Shown: one piece after another, positions 54,188 through 63,209 of the stretch
How the letters are laid out: every line of letters begins with the position of its first letter
How positions within the stretch are numbered: position 1 is the stretch's first letter
NCBI GenBank assembly: GCA_035296965.1
Contig: DATGZX010000326.1
Span: forward strand, 1-64,000
Source of the DNA: DATGZX01 sp035296965
Lineage (GTDB): Bacteria; Planctomycetota; Planctomycetia; Gemmatales; Gemmataceae
Direction: 5' to 3'
DNA: 64,000 bases
The notes under the pieces: generated by a model
What the model was told of the DNA's origin: nothing
The model's input: the letters and a program-made list of their open reading frames with translations, nothing else
Database searches by the model: none
Made by a program: the position numbers and the translations under genes

Positions 54188-55372
54188 ATGAAGATCCACG
54201 AATATCAGGCGAAGGAACTCTTGGCTGCGGCAGGCGCGACCGTGCCGCGCGGCGTCGTCGCATCCTCACCGGCGGAGGTCCAGCAAGCCTTCGACCGCAT
54301 GGGCGGCCCGGTCGTGCTCAAGGCGCAAATCCACGCCGGCGGTCGGGGCAAGGGTCGATTCCCGGACAGTGGCCAGGATTGGGGTGGCGTCAAATTCGTC
54401 CGCTCCCGCGAAGAGAGTGCCCGCGTGGCCGAAGTGATGTTCAAGTACTCGCTTGCTACCAAGCAGACCGGAGAGGCCGGGCAACGCGTTTCCAAGGTGC
54501 TCGTCCAGGAGGCTGCCGACATCGCCCGCGAAGTTTATCTGGGAATGGTGGTCGACCGCGCCATCGGGCTGCCGGTCTTGATGGCGAGCGCCGAAGGGGG
54601 CGTGGAGATCGAGGAAGTTGCTGCACGCAGTCCTGAAAAAATCCTGAAGGCTCCCGTCGATCCCGACGCCGGCTTGCGCTCCTTCCAAGCCCGACGCCTG
54701 ACGTACGACCTCGGCTTTCCGCCGGAGCAGGCCGCGCAGGCCGAGACGCTCATGCGCGCATTGTGCAAGGTTTTCCTGGATAAGGACTGCAGCCTGGCGG
54801 AAGTCAACCCGGTGGTGGCGACACCCAAGGGTGAAGTGCTGGCTCTCGATGCCAAGATGACATTCGACGACAGCGCCCTGTTTCGCCATCCCGATATCGA
54901 AAAGCTCCGCGACGAGGCTGAGGAAAATGCCTCGGAATTGCGAGCAACCCGATCCGGACTGAGCTTTATCAGCTTGACGGGCAACATCGGTTGCCTGGTC
55001 AATGGCGCCGGCCTGGCCATGAGCACGATGGACATCATCAAGTATCACGGCGGCGAGCCAGCCAACTTCCTCGATGTGGGAGGCGGCGCGAACAAGGACC
55101 AGGTGACCGAGGCGTTCCGCATCCTGCTTGGCGATGCCCGCGTCAAGGCGGTCCTTGTCAACATCTTTGGCGGCATCATGAAATGCGACACCATCGCCGG
55201 GGCGATCCTGGCGGCCTTCAAGGAGGTCGGCTTCCACGTCCCCTTGGTCGTTCGCCTCGAGGGAACCAATGTCGAGCAGGGACGAAAAATGCTTGCCGAG
55301 AGCGGCTTGAACATCGCCACTGCCACCGGACTCACCGAGGCGGCCAAAAAGGTTGTGGCAGCGGCGAAGTAG
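54188..55372 (+). CDS. sucC: Succinyl-CoA synthetase (ADP-forming) beta subunit
   Basis: The 394-residue subunit begins MKIHEYQAKELLAAAGATVP, the family N-terminus. It has the ATP-grasp region with QIHAGGRGKGRF, and the C-terminal ligase part GNIGCLVNGAGLAMSTMDII, FLDVGGGANKDQV and NIFGGIMKCD. With SucD it interconverts succinyl-CoA and succinate with formation of a nucleoside triphosphate in the TCA cycle. The start is 17 codons into a longer open frame, fixed by the conserved N-terminus. sucD follows after 81 bases. Confidence 0.95.
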   Translation: MKIHEYQAKELLAAAGATVPRGVVASSPAEVQQAFDRMGGPVVLKAQIHAGGRGKGRFPDSGQDWGGVKFVRSREESARVAEVMFKYSLATKQTGEAGQRVSKVLVQEAADIAREVYLGMVVDRAIGLPVLMASAEGGVEIEEVAARSPEKILKAPVDPDAGLRSFQARRLTYDLGFPPEQAAQAETLMRALCKVFLDKDCSLAEVNPVVATPKGEVLALDAKMTFDDSALFRHPDIEKLRDEAEENASELRATRSGLSFISLTGNIGCLVNGAGLAMSTMDIIKYHGGEPANFLDVGGGANKDQVTEAFRILLGDARVKAVLVNIFGGIMKCDTIAGAILAAFKEVGFHVPLVVRLEGTNVEQGRKMLAESGLNIATATGLTEAAKKVVAAAK

Positions 55373-55453
55373 ACATCGCTCCGTTCCGGGATGGCCAGGC
55401 GAACAATCGGCCGACATCGTTTGTGAGTATTGCCGCAAGAAGGTTGAAAAGAC

Positions 55454-56329
55454 ATGAGCATTCTGGTTGATAAGAACACGCGCGTCCTTTGCCAGGGCAT
55501 GGGCAAGGCCGGCACTTTTCACGCTCAGCAGTGCCGGGATTACGGGACACAGATCGTGGGCGGCGTCGTTCCGGGCAAAGGTGGCACGACCAAGGAAGGC
55601 TTCCCGCTCTTCAACACCGTTGCTGAAGCTGTGCGCAAGACTGGTGCGAACGCGACCATGGTTTTCGTTCCACCTCCCGGTGCCGCCGACGCCATCATGG
55701 AGGCGGCCGACGTCGGTATAGCTGTCATTGTCGCGATCACCGAGGGCATTCCGGTGCTCGACATGGCCCGGGCCATGCGCTTCCTCAAAGATCGTCCCTG
55801 CCGGCTCGTAGGACCCAATTGCCCGGGCGTGATCACCCCCGGTCAATGCAAAATCGGCATCATGCCAGGTTATATCCACAAACCCGGTCCCGTGGGCGTG
55901 ATAAGCCGAAGCGGGACGTTGACGTATGAAGCGGTTTGGCAGCTCTCGGGTCTGGGGCTCGGGCAGTCCACGTGTGTCGGTCTCGGCGGCGATCCGATCG
56001 TGGGCACTTCGTTCATCGACCTCCTGCAGATGTTCCAGGCCGATCCAAAAACCGAGGCGATTTTGATGATGGGCGAGATCGGCGGCAAGGCCGAGGAACG
56101 CGCGGCGGAGTTCATCAAGCAGCACGTGACCAAGCCGGTCGCGACCTTCATCGCGGGACAGACCGCCCCGCCGGGGAAGCGCATGGGCCATGCTGGGGCG
56201 ATCATCAGCGGGGGCAGCGGTACGGCCAAGGAAAAGATTACGGCTCTGCGCGCCGCCGGGATTGTGGTAGCCGACAGCCCAGCAGACCTGGGGGTGTCGG
56301 TGCAGCGGGCCATGAAAGGCAAAAGTTAG
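55454..56329 (+). CDS. sucD: Succinyl-CoA synthetase alpha subunit
   Basis: The 291-residue subunit shows GKAGTFHAQQCRDYGTQIVG (CoA-binding), VPPPGAADAIMEAAD, GPNCPGVITPGQCKIGIMPG and the phosphohistidine loop GHAGAIISGGSGTAKEK (His near residue 246). All active-site pieces are intact. It forms the complex with the preceding beta subunit, downstream of the promoter at 54123. Confidence 0.95.
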   Translation: MSILVDKNTRVLCQGMGKAGTFHAQQCRDYGTQIVGGVVPGKGGTTKEGFPLFNTVAEAVRKTGANATMVFVPPPGAADAIMEAADVGIAVIVAITEGIPVLDMARAMRFLKDRPCRLVGPNCPGVITPGQCKIGIMPGYIHKPGPVGVISRSGTLTYEAVWQLSGLGLGQSTCVGLGGDPIVGTSFIDLLQMFQADPKTEAILMMGEIGGKAEERAAEFIKQHVTKPVATFIAGQTAPPGKRMGHAGAIISGGSGTAKEKITALRAAGIVVADSPADLGVSVQRAMKGKS

Positions 56330-56386
56330 CTCACGGGTTGCACTCCAGGGTTGCCCGTCCGCCAAGGATGTGGTTAGGCTGGTGGT

Positions 56387-57835
56387 ATGAAGAATTACTC
56401 TTTAAGTCCCTTTCCGCATTTTCCCCTGGCCCGCTCGCGACGCGAGTTCCTCTGTCAGGCTGGCGGAGGATTGGGCGGGCTGGCGTTATCCTGGCTTTTG
56501 GCGCGGGACGGTTACGCGGCTGACCAGCGATCCGCCAATCCCCTTGCGGCCAAGCAGCCCCATTTCCCGGCCAAGGCGAAATCGATCATCTTCATGTTCA
56601 TGGTCGGCGGCCCCAGCCCCCTTGACCTATTCGATCCCAAGCCTGAAGTCCAAAAACATCATGGGCAACCATTGCCCAAGAGCTTTGGCATGCCGGTCAG
56701 CCAGTTCACGAAGGGCGATACACCGCTGCTCGCCAGTACGCGCAAGTTCAAAAAACATGGACGATCAGGACTCGAGGTTTCCGACCTGATGCCGCAACTG
56801 GCGACCTGCGTCGATGATATCGCCTTCATCCGCTCCTGCTGGTGCACGAGCACGATCCATGCGCCGGCCATGTATGAATTGCACAGCGGCCGCACGCTGA
56901 TGGGCTTTCCGAGCCTCGGTGCCTGGGTCACCTATGGACTAGGGAGCGCCAGCGAAAATCTGCCTGCCTATTGCGTGATGTTGCAACCTGAAGGCACACC
57001 GGAAGGTGGAGCACCATGCTGGGGGGCAGGATTTCTGCCCCCAGTTCACCAGGGCACGCTCTTTCGCAAAGGCTCCAGCCCGATTTTGAATTTGCAGCGG
57101 CCTGCAGACATGACCCTGGAGCAACAACGGCGCACGCTCGATTTGATCAAGCAGATGAACGAAGTGGACCTGGCTCCGGGCGACACAGAATTGGCCGCAC
57201 GCATCTCCACATACGAGCTAGCGTTTCGCATGCAGCAGCATGCACCCGAGGCCGTCAACCTTTCCAAGGAATCCGCCGCCACCAGGGCTGCGTATGGCCT
57301 GGAGGAGAAACGCACAACCGACTTCGGCACGCGTTGCTTGCTGGCTCGGCGACTCGTCGAACGCGGTGTCCGGTTCGTGCAGCTTTATTCCGGCGGCGGA
57401 CCGCTGGTGACACAGTGGGATGCGCACGATGACATCAACGGCAACCACGAGAACATGTGCGGTCGTGTGGACAAACCGATCGCGGCGTTATTGAAGGATC
57501 TGAAACACCGGGGGCTCCTGGACAGCACGCTGGTCGTTTGGGCCAGCGAATTTGGCCGCACGCCCATGTCGCAAGGCGGCAAGGGACGCGACCACAATCC
57601 GTACGGCTACACGATGTGGCTGGCCGGCGGCGGAGTCAAGGGCGGCGTGGCCTACGGAGCCACCGACGAATTTGGCCTGCACGCCGTCAAGGATCGTGTC
57701 TCCGTGCATGATTTTCATGCGACGATCTTACACTTGCTGGGCCTGGATCACGAGAAACTGACCTACTTGCATAACGCCCGCGACGAACGGCTGACGGACG
57801 TTGCGGGACGGGTGATCGAAGGCATCCTAGCGTGA
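56387..57835 (+). CDS. DUF1501 (Tat-exported, sulfatase-like) protein
   Basis: The 482-residue protein has SRREFLCQAGGGLGG at residues about 13-27, a Tat-type twin-arginine signal. The DUF1501 pattern follows: KSIIFMFMVGGPSPLDLFDP, DIAFIRSCWCTSTIHAPAMY, RCLLARRLVERGVRFVQLYS, and VVWASEFGRTPMSQGGKGRD with HNPYGYTMWLAGGGVKGG. The fold is alkaline-phosphatase-like, and the family is very abundant in planctomycetes with unproven function, often paired with a DUF1549 cytochrome protein. No such partner lies beside it here. A hairpin follows 97 bases after the stop. Confidence 0.88.
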   Translation: MKNYSLSPFPHFPLARSRREFLCQAGGGLGGLALSWLLARDGYAADQRSANPLAAKQPHFPAKAKSIIFMFMVGGPSPLDLFDPKPEVQKHHGQPLPKSFGMPVSQFTKGDTPLLASTRKFKKHGRSGLEVSDLMPQLATCVDDIAFIRSCWCTSTIHAPAMYELHSGRTLMGFPSLGAWVTYGLGSASENLPAYCVMLQPEGTPEGGAPCWGAGFLPPVHQGTLFRKGSSPILNLQRPADMTLEQQRRTLDLIKQMNEVDLAPGDTELAARISTYELAFRMQQHAPEAVNLSKESAATRAAYGLEEKRTTDFGTRCLLARRLVERGVRFVQLYSGGGPLVTQWDAHDDINGNHENMCGRVDKPIAALLKDLKHRGLLDSTLVVWASEFGRTPMSQGGKGRDHNPYGYTMWLAGGGVKGGVAYGATDEFGLHAVKDRVSVHDFHATILHLLGLDHEKLTYLHNARDERLTDVAGRVIEGILA

Positions 57836-57931
57836 TCGACTGCGATTGACGCTCCAAATAAGTAGCAGCGGCCCTGGAGCAATAGCTGCCCAACGCATCC
57901 TCTTTGTCGTTTCTAAATTGAATCTTCGCAT

Positions 57932-57957
57932 CTTCCAGCCGTTGCAGCGGCTGGAAG
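57932..57957 (+). terminator. Hairpin after the DUF1501 gene
   Basis: Perfect 10-base arms (cttccagccg / cggctggaag) with a 6-base loop lie 97 bases past the stop. There is no T-run, so a terminator is only likely. The surrounding stretch 57836-58109 holds no gene I can support. Confidence 0.4.
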
Positions 57958-58109
57958 CGGCCTTGATCCAGAGAATGGGGTTCAAAAGGGCATCTCTTAG
58001 ATTTGACGACACAAGCCAATATTGCAATTCAGTTTGCGCCTTGGCGCGCCTGAACCAATTCTTCCTCGCCGTCAAAGCACAGCGCGCCTTGCCTGGATTC
58101 AGGCGCGCC

Positions 58110-58390
58110 CTCCGCATCGGCGCAGCAGGTTTCTGCGTCGATCCCGTCGAGAAGAAGGCACTCTATCACATCCTTGCCGGGGACGCCGGTGCTCACGTTC
58201 CGGACGAGAGGGTGCAACCCCGGGTGCCGGTTCTGCCGTAATTGGGACTTCAACATGTCCCACGAGTTCAACACCCTGGTCGATAAAGCCTCGCCGGAAA
58301 CCATCAGCAGCGCCGCCGTGGCCCTAGGCTGGCCGCAGCGTGGCTTCCACCTACTACTACCCGGTCATCTTCTACGAGTAGGCTATGGCC
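58110..58390 (+). pseudogene. Decayed AmmeMemoRadiSam-type radical-SAM gene (N-terminal half)
   Basis: Three frames together read like one radical-SAM protein. AGFCVDPVEKKALYHILAG (from about 58120) is followed in another frame by LPGTPVLTFRTRGCNPGCRF, then CRNWDFNMSHEFNTLVDKAS. A third frame then gives SVASTYYYPVIFYE and a TAG. The cluster motif CxxxCxxC is intact as CNPGCRFC. The order matches, as I remember it, the AmmeMemoRadiSam-system radical SAM enzyme (GFCxDPIEKKPLxHFLPGTPVLSFGT...CNLGCxFC...SVAFTYNDPVIF). The C-terminal part is missing and two frame changes and a stop are present, so the gene is dead. The partner AmmeMemo genes are not in the window. Confidence 0.75.
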
Positions 58391-58567
58391 AAGCCCGGCA
58401 AGATTGGGGATGCGCGGGTAAGGGGGTGCGGTCTTCGGTCTTCGGGGCAGTCGGGAAACCGATCTTGACGCGGTCATCGGTACTGGATATCTCCGGACTT
58501 CTTCTCCGAAGAATCGGGCAAAATCCATCTCATCCCTCTGGAATGGGCTCAGGAGGTACGGGGGCCG

Positions 58568-59647
58568 ATGAGGTACCGAATCTGGCTTTGCGCCCTGGCC
58601 GTGCTTTGCCCGTTGGGCTGCCAGCACCTCGGCCCCGGCACCATCGTCGAGGATCGTGTCGCCTACGATGAGGCCATTGCCATTTCCTGGAAAGAACAAA
58701 CCCTGCTCAATATTGTGAAGATGCGATATTTCGATACGCCCTTCTTCACAGACATCGCCCAAATCGTCAGCGGCTACTCGGTAGGCGCGCAGGCCACCCC
58801 GACCCCCGGCTTCATCAATGGGTATTTCCCAGGGGCCTCGTTTGGCGAGCGGCTGATCGGCAGCCTGCCCTTGCAGGCGGCATATATCGATCGCCCCACT
58901 GTTTCCTATGCTCCCCAGACGCGTCCTGATTTCATTCGCAACCTGACAATACCCTTGCCGCCAACGGCCGTGCTGTACCTGATGCAAGCCGGGTATCCCG
59001 TCGACCTGGTCTTCGATCTGACGCTCGAAGCGATCAACGGCATCCCAGGCCGGAGTTTCTCCGGGGGACAAGTCCGGCCGGCGAGCCCGGAATATCAACG
59101 CATCGTTCAGATCCTCCGCAAGGGCCAACTCTCCGGCAGCGTCGGGATGCGAATCGAAGTTGGCAAGGACAAGACACAGGCGCTCGTCATGTTCTTCCGT
59201 GACCCGGATATCGATCCCGAGCTGGCCGCCGAGCTAGCCGAGGTCCGCAAGCTGCTGCGGATCGATCCGGCCCAACGTGACGTTAATATCGTCTTCGGGA
59301 CTGTCCGGGGCGGCCCCAACGAAATCACCATGGCAACCCGTTCGATCTACCGCGTCCTCAGCCAGCTCGCCGTATCTGTCCAGGTTCCCGATGTTCACCT
59401 CGCGGAAGGACGCGCCCCGCCTATCGGCGGCGACCTGGCGGAGGAACGGCCCCGCTTCACCGTGTTGACTGGCTGCAAGAAACCCAAGGACTGTTTCACG
59501 GCAACGTGTTACCGGGGCCAGTGGTTCTGGATCGACGACCGGGATGCGGAGTCCAAGCGAACCATGGCCTACCTCATGGTCTTGCTGGCCCTTGCCGATA
59601 CCGGCACGAAGGAACCCGTCCCGTTCTTGACAATCCAGGCAAATTAA
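58568..59647 (+). CDS. Lipoprotein of unknown function (359 aa)
   Basis: The ATG at 58568 follows caggagg at fair distance. The signal MRYRIWLCALAVLCPLGC has a lipobox ending at Cys 18. The mature part holds AYDEAIAISWKEQTLLNIVK followed by MRYFDTPFFTDIAQIVSGYS, a pattern I have seen in many bacterial lipoproteins of unknown function. No catalytic residues are visible. A paired-Cys segment (GCKKPKDCFTATCYRGQWFW) lies near residue 310 and might form disulfides. It probably sits in the outer membrane or inner leaflet facing the periplasm. Confidence 0.7.
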   Translation: MRYRIWLCALAVLCPLGCQHLGPGTIVEDRVAYDEAIAISWKEQTLLNIVKMRYFDTPFFTDIAQIVSGYSVGAQATPTPGFINGYFPGASFGERLIGSLPLQAAYIDRPTVSYAPQTRPDFIRNLTIPLPPTAVLYLMQAGYPVDLVFDLTLEAINGIPGRSFSGGQVRPASPEYQRIVQILRKGQLSGSVGMRIEVGKDKTQALVMFFRDPDIDPELAAELAEVRKLLRIDPAQRDVNIVFGTVRGGPNEITMATRSIYRVLSQLAVSVQVPDVHLAEGRAPPIGGDLAEERPRFTVLTGCKKPKDCFTATCYRGQWFWIDDRDAESKRTMAYLMVLLALADTGTKEPVPFLTIQAN

Positions 59648-60127
59648 GCTGCGCGATCTACATCCGGCTGCGCGATTTCGCTTGCTGCAACAGCCGCTCG
59701 CCCGTTCAACAGTGGCCGCTCGCCAGGGTTGAGCACCGGCATATACCCACAGTTCAGGCAGCTGCATTGCAGCTGGCCGGCTTAGGGAAACAGGCTCGAG
59801 GTAAGCCAATCGCGGCACTTCTTGACGGCCGCTCGAGCCGTCGCTGTGCGGTTCTAGCACAGAGCTCTTTCTCTCTCGCTTCTCCGACTTAATTAATGAC
59901 TCGCTCCAGCCTCGGGCGCCTGGTTCAAGTCTTGTTCCCTAAATGATTTATGGTTGGCCCAGGTGAGCGAGAGCCAACCAAGCTCTCGGCGCTGAAGCTC
60001 CCGGCACGGCTTTTGCGGACCGGGGAAAACGCTGCCACAATCCTCTGGTTGCGTGCGGTTAGTCGCGGGGTGGAATCCCAGGCAAGAAACTTATCTTGTC
60101 GTGGTCTTGAACTTAAGGAGTTTTGCA
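59648..60127. other. Intergenic region, 480 bases
   Basis: No gene, repeat or terminator with support was found between the lipoprotein and the small-protein gene. The ribosome-binding site aaggag of the next gene is at 60115-60120. Confidence 0.45.
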
Positions 60128-60391
60128 ATGACTATTCCGCACGCCGAGCAGGGCGATGTGGTGGAGGGGCGGTCCATGGGATCGGCCCTGGTCGTCCCAC
60201 AAATAAAGTTGACTCTGTTTGTCCGCCGAGCCAGCCAACAGTGGGTTGTGTTGGACCCGGAAGGCAACTTCTGGGTCCTGCCGAGTGTCGAAAACCCCTG
60301 GGACCAGCGCCAGCCGTTTTTCCCGACCGAGGAGGACGAGCTTGAGCCTGTTCCTGGGCATTACAAATACATGCTCGGTCTTCCGTTTTAG
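60128..60391 (+). CDS. Small acidic protein of unknown function (87 aa)
   Basis: The ATG at 60128 has aaggag seven bases upstream. The product has no signal peptide. It contains KLTLFVRRASQQWVVLDPEG and VLPSVENPWDQRQPFFPTEE, beta-rich in appearance, then a PGHYKYMLGLPF end. I recognise no family. It is followed after 18 bases by the glucosidase gene and probably shares its mRNA, so a role next to carbohydrate metabolism is possible. Confidence 0.65.
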   Translation: MTIPHAEQGDVVEGRSMGSALVVPQIKLTLFVRRASQQWVVLDPEGNFWVLPSVENPWDQRQPFFPTEEDELEPVPGHYKYMLGLPF

Positions 60392-60409
60392 CTGAAAGCA
60401 GGGTGTTCC

Positions 60410-63148
60410 ATGACCGCGGAGCAAATCCGGCTTGAGGAGGCGCGAGAAAAACAGGCCCCCTGGAAAAAGTGGGGCCCGTACCTTAGCGAACGCCAGTGGG
60501 GAACGGTTCGCGAGGACTACAGCGAGGGCGGCAACGCCTGGGACTACTTCACTCACGACCAGGCCCGCTCACGCGCCTACCGCTGGGGCGAGGACGGCCT
60601 TGCCGGCATCTCCGATGACAAGCAACGTCTCTGCTTCGCCCTGGCGCTATGGAACGGCAAGGATCCCATCTTAAAGGAACGACTTTTCGGTCTGACCAAC
60701 AGCGAAAGCAACCACGGCGAGGATGTCAAAGAGTACTATTTCTACCTCGACAGCACGCCGACCCATTCCTACATGAAGTATCTGTACAAGTACCCGCAGG
60801 CGGCTTACCCATACGCCAACCTGGTCGATACCAGCCGCGGTCGGAGTCGTCAAGAATTCGAGTACGAGTTGCTCGACACCGGCGTGTTCGACCAGGATCG
60901 CTATTTCGACGTCTTCGTCGAATATGCCAAGGAGTCACCCGAGGACATCCTGATAAAGATCACGGTTCATAACCGTGGCCCCGAGCCTGCCGAGTTGCAC
61001 GTCTTGCCAACACTCTGGTTCCGCAATGAGTGGTCCTGGGAGGGCGCCCCCCAGCGACCGGAGCTTCAGCGTCTTGGCAATGCCGTCAAAGCGGTCGATC
61101 CCAAACTGGGAGTCCGGTATCTCTACTGTGAAGGCGACGTGCCTTTGCTGTTCACGGAGAACGAGACTAACACCCAGCGCATCTTCGGCGTCCCCAATCG
61201 CAGTCCTTACGTGAAGGACGGCATCAACAACTACATCGTTCACGGCCAGAAGGACGCGGTAAACCCTGAGCAAAAAGGGACAAAGGCCGCTGCCCACTAT
61301 CGCATAACGGTGCAACCTGGCGCAAGCCAGGTGATTCGGCTTCGTCTTACCGACCGTGCGCCAGCCACTATGGGGCCGGGCAACGGGAAATCAGCCAAGC
61401 CATTCGCCGATTTCGACGACGCGCTCGACATCCGGCACAAGGAAGCCGACGAATTCTACGGTGCCGTCATTCCGCGTTCGCTGAATGCCGACCAGGCCAA
61501 TGTCATGCGTCAGGCCCTGGCGGGCATGCTCTGGAGCAAACAGTTCTATCACTACGACGTGGACAAGTGGCTCGAAGAACGCGGCTCCGATCCATTCAAG
61601 GAGAATCGCAAGCAGGCCCCGCGCAATGAACACTGGCACCACATGTACAACGGCGACATCATCTCCATGCCGGACAAGTGGGAGTATCCCTGGTACGCCG
61701 CCTGGGACCTCGCCTTCCATGTTCTGGCTTTGACGCTTGTGGACCCGGACTTCGGCAAGCAGCAACTCAAGTTAATGCTGCGCGAGCGTTATATGCACCC
61801 CAACGGCCAGATGCCAGCCTACGAGTGGAACTTTGGCGATGTCAACCCGCCCGTGCATGCCTGGTCCACCATCTTCACCTACCGTCTCGAAAAGGCGCAG
61901 AAAGGCGAGGGGGACAAGGAGTGGCTCAAAAGCAACTTCCAGAAGTTGCTACTCAACTTCACCTGGTGGGTCAACCGCAAGGATCGCTCCGGGCGGAATG
62001 TGTTCGAAGGCGGCTTCCTCGGCCTGGACAACATCGGCGTGTTCGACCGCAGCGCGCCGTTGCCGACCGGCGGCTACCTGGAACAAGCGGACGGCACAGC
62101 CTGGATGGCCATCTTCTGCGAGAACATGATGGAGATCGCCGCGGAACTGACGATGACGGATCCGGACTACGCAGACATGGCCCTCAAGTTCAGTGAACAC
62201 TTCCTGTGGATCGCCTCGGCGCTGGGCCACATGGGCGGTGACACCGGCATGTGGGACGAGGAGGACGGTTTCTTCTACGACGTCCTTCGACTGCCCGACG
62301 GGCGAGCCCAGCGGCTCAAAGTTCGGTCGATGGTCGGCCTTCTGCCCCTTTGCGCTGTCACGACGTTCGAGGGCGAAGTGGTCAAGAAGTATCCCGAGCT
62401 CGGAGAGCGGCTGCGACGGTTCCTCGCGGCCCGTCCCGAGGCAATCGCCGCAATCCACGACCCGATGAAGGTCAGCGCCACCGGCCGCAGGCTCACTTCC
62501 ATCCTGAACGAAACCAAGCTGCGCCGCGTGCTGGCCAAGATGCTCGACGAGAAAGAGTTCCTCAGTGAGTTCGGGATCCGCTCGCTGTCGCGCTTCCACG
62601 CCGATCATCCCTACGTGTTCAACGCCGGCGGTCAGGAATACCGCGTTTCCTATTTGCCCGCTGAGTCCGACACCGGCATGTTCGGCGGCAACTCCAACTG
62701 GCGCGGCCCCATCTGGATGCCGGTGAACGCTCTGATTATCCGGGCTCTGCTGCAATACTACAGCTACTACGGCGATGATTTCACCGTGGAATGTCCCACC
62801 GGCTCCGGCCGGCAGATGAACCTGTACCAGGTGGCCGAGGAGATTTCGCGTCGGCTCGCGAACATCTTCCTCAAGGGCAAGGACGGCCGGCGTCCCGTCT
62901 ACGGTGGAACCCAGAAATTCCAGGAGGACCCGCACTGGCGTGACTGCCTGCAGTTCTTCGAGTACTTCCACGGCGACAACGGAGCTGGTCTGGGCGCCAA
63001 CCATCAGACCGGCTGGACGGGCGTCATCGCCCGGGCGATGCATCTGTTTGCGACCATGAAGCCGGATGCGATTCTGGAAGGTGGCAAGAAGGCCTATTTC
63101 GAGGGGCAAGCCAAACCGGCGGCCGCCGTTCCTGTGAGTGCTCACTAG
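60410..63148 (+). CDS. GH63-like glucosidase / mannosylglycerate-type glycoside hydrolase
   Basis: The 912-residue cytoplasmic enzyme (no signal peptide) has a beta-rich N-terminal part (about 30-330) with EDYSEGGNAWDYFTHDQARS and RAYRWGEDGLAGISDDKQRL. An (alpha/alpha)6-type catalytic barrel follows (about 360-890). Notable blocks are DKWEYPWYAAWDLAFHVLAL, GQMPAYEWNFGDVNPPVHAW, GGFLGLDNIGVFDRSAPLPT and NSNWRGPIWMPVNALIIRAL, typical of the GH63/MGH1-like group. Acidic residues in WDLAFH, EWNFGD and in the DNIGVFDRS stretch are candidate catalytic or sugar-binding residues. It probably hydrolyses alpha-glucosidic bonds. It follows the small 60128 gene, and a DUF2252 gene starts 62 bases later. 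Confidence 0.82.
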   Translation: MTAEQIRLEEAREKQAPWKKWGPYLSERQWGTVREDYSEGGNAWDYFTHDQARSRAYRWGEDGLAGISDDKQRLCFALALWNGKDPILKERLFGLTNSESNHGEDVKEYYFYLDSTPTHSYMKYLYKYPQAAYPYANLVDTSRGRSRQEFEYELLDTGVFDQDRYFDVFVEYAKESPEDILIKITVHNRGPEPAELHVLPTLWFRNEWSWEGAPQRPELQRLGNAVKAVDPKLGVRYLYCEGDVPLLFTENETNTQRIFGVPNRSPYVKDGINNYIVHGQKDAVNPEQKGTKAAAHYRITVQPGASQVIRLRLTDRAPATMGPGNGKSAKPFADFDDALDIRHKEADEFYGAVIPRSLNADQANVMRQALAGMLWSKQFYHYDVDKWLEERGSDPFKENRKQAPRNEHWHHMYNGDIISMPDKWEYPWYAAWDLAFHVLALTLVDPDFGKQQLKLMLRERYMHPNGQMPAYEWNFGDVNPPVHAWSTIFTYRLEKAQKGEGDKEWLKSNFQKLLLNFTWWVNRKDRSGRNVFEGGFLGLDNIGVFDRSAPLPTGGYLEQADGTAWMAIFCENMMEIAAELTMTDPDYADMALKFSEHFLWIASALGHMGGDTGMWDEEDGFFYDVLRLPDGRAQRLKVRSMVGLLPLCAVTTFEGEVVKKYPELGERLRRFLAARPEAIAAIHDPMKVSATGRRLTSILNETKLRRVLAKMLDEKEFLSEFGIRSLSRFHADHPYVFNAGGQEYRVSYLPAESDTGMFGGNSNWRGPIWMPVNALIIRALLQYYSYYGDDFTVECPTGSGRQMNLYQVAEEISRRLANIFLKGKDGRRPVYGGTQKFQEDPHWRDCLQFFEYFHGDNGAGLGANHQTGWTGVIARAMHLFATMKPDAILEGGKKAYFEGQAKPAAAVPVSAH

Positions 63149-63209
63149 CCTGCGTTCACCCAACCTAGCCAGCGGTGAACATGAACCAAGTAGACGAGGA
63201 GACATCGCC

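Noticed and set aside
54266..56365. A 699-codon minus-strand frame opposite sucCD
   Set aside because: It lies antisense to two highly conserved TCA-cycle genes. The sequence is a His/Asp/Gly/Arg-rich shadow without domain features.
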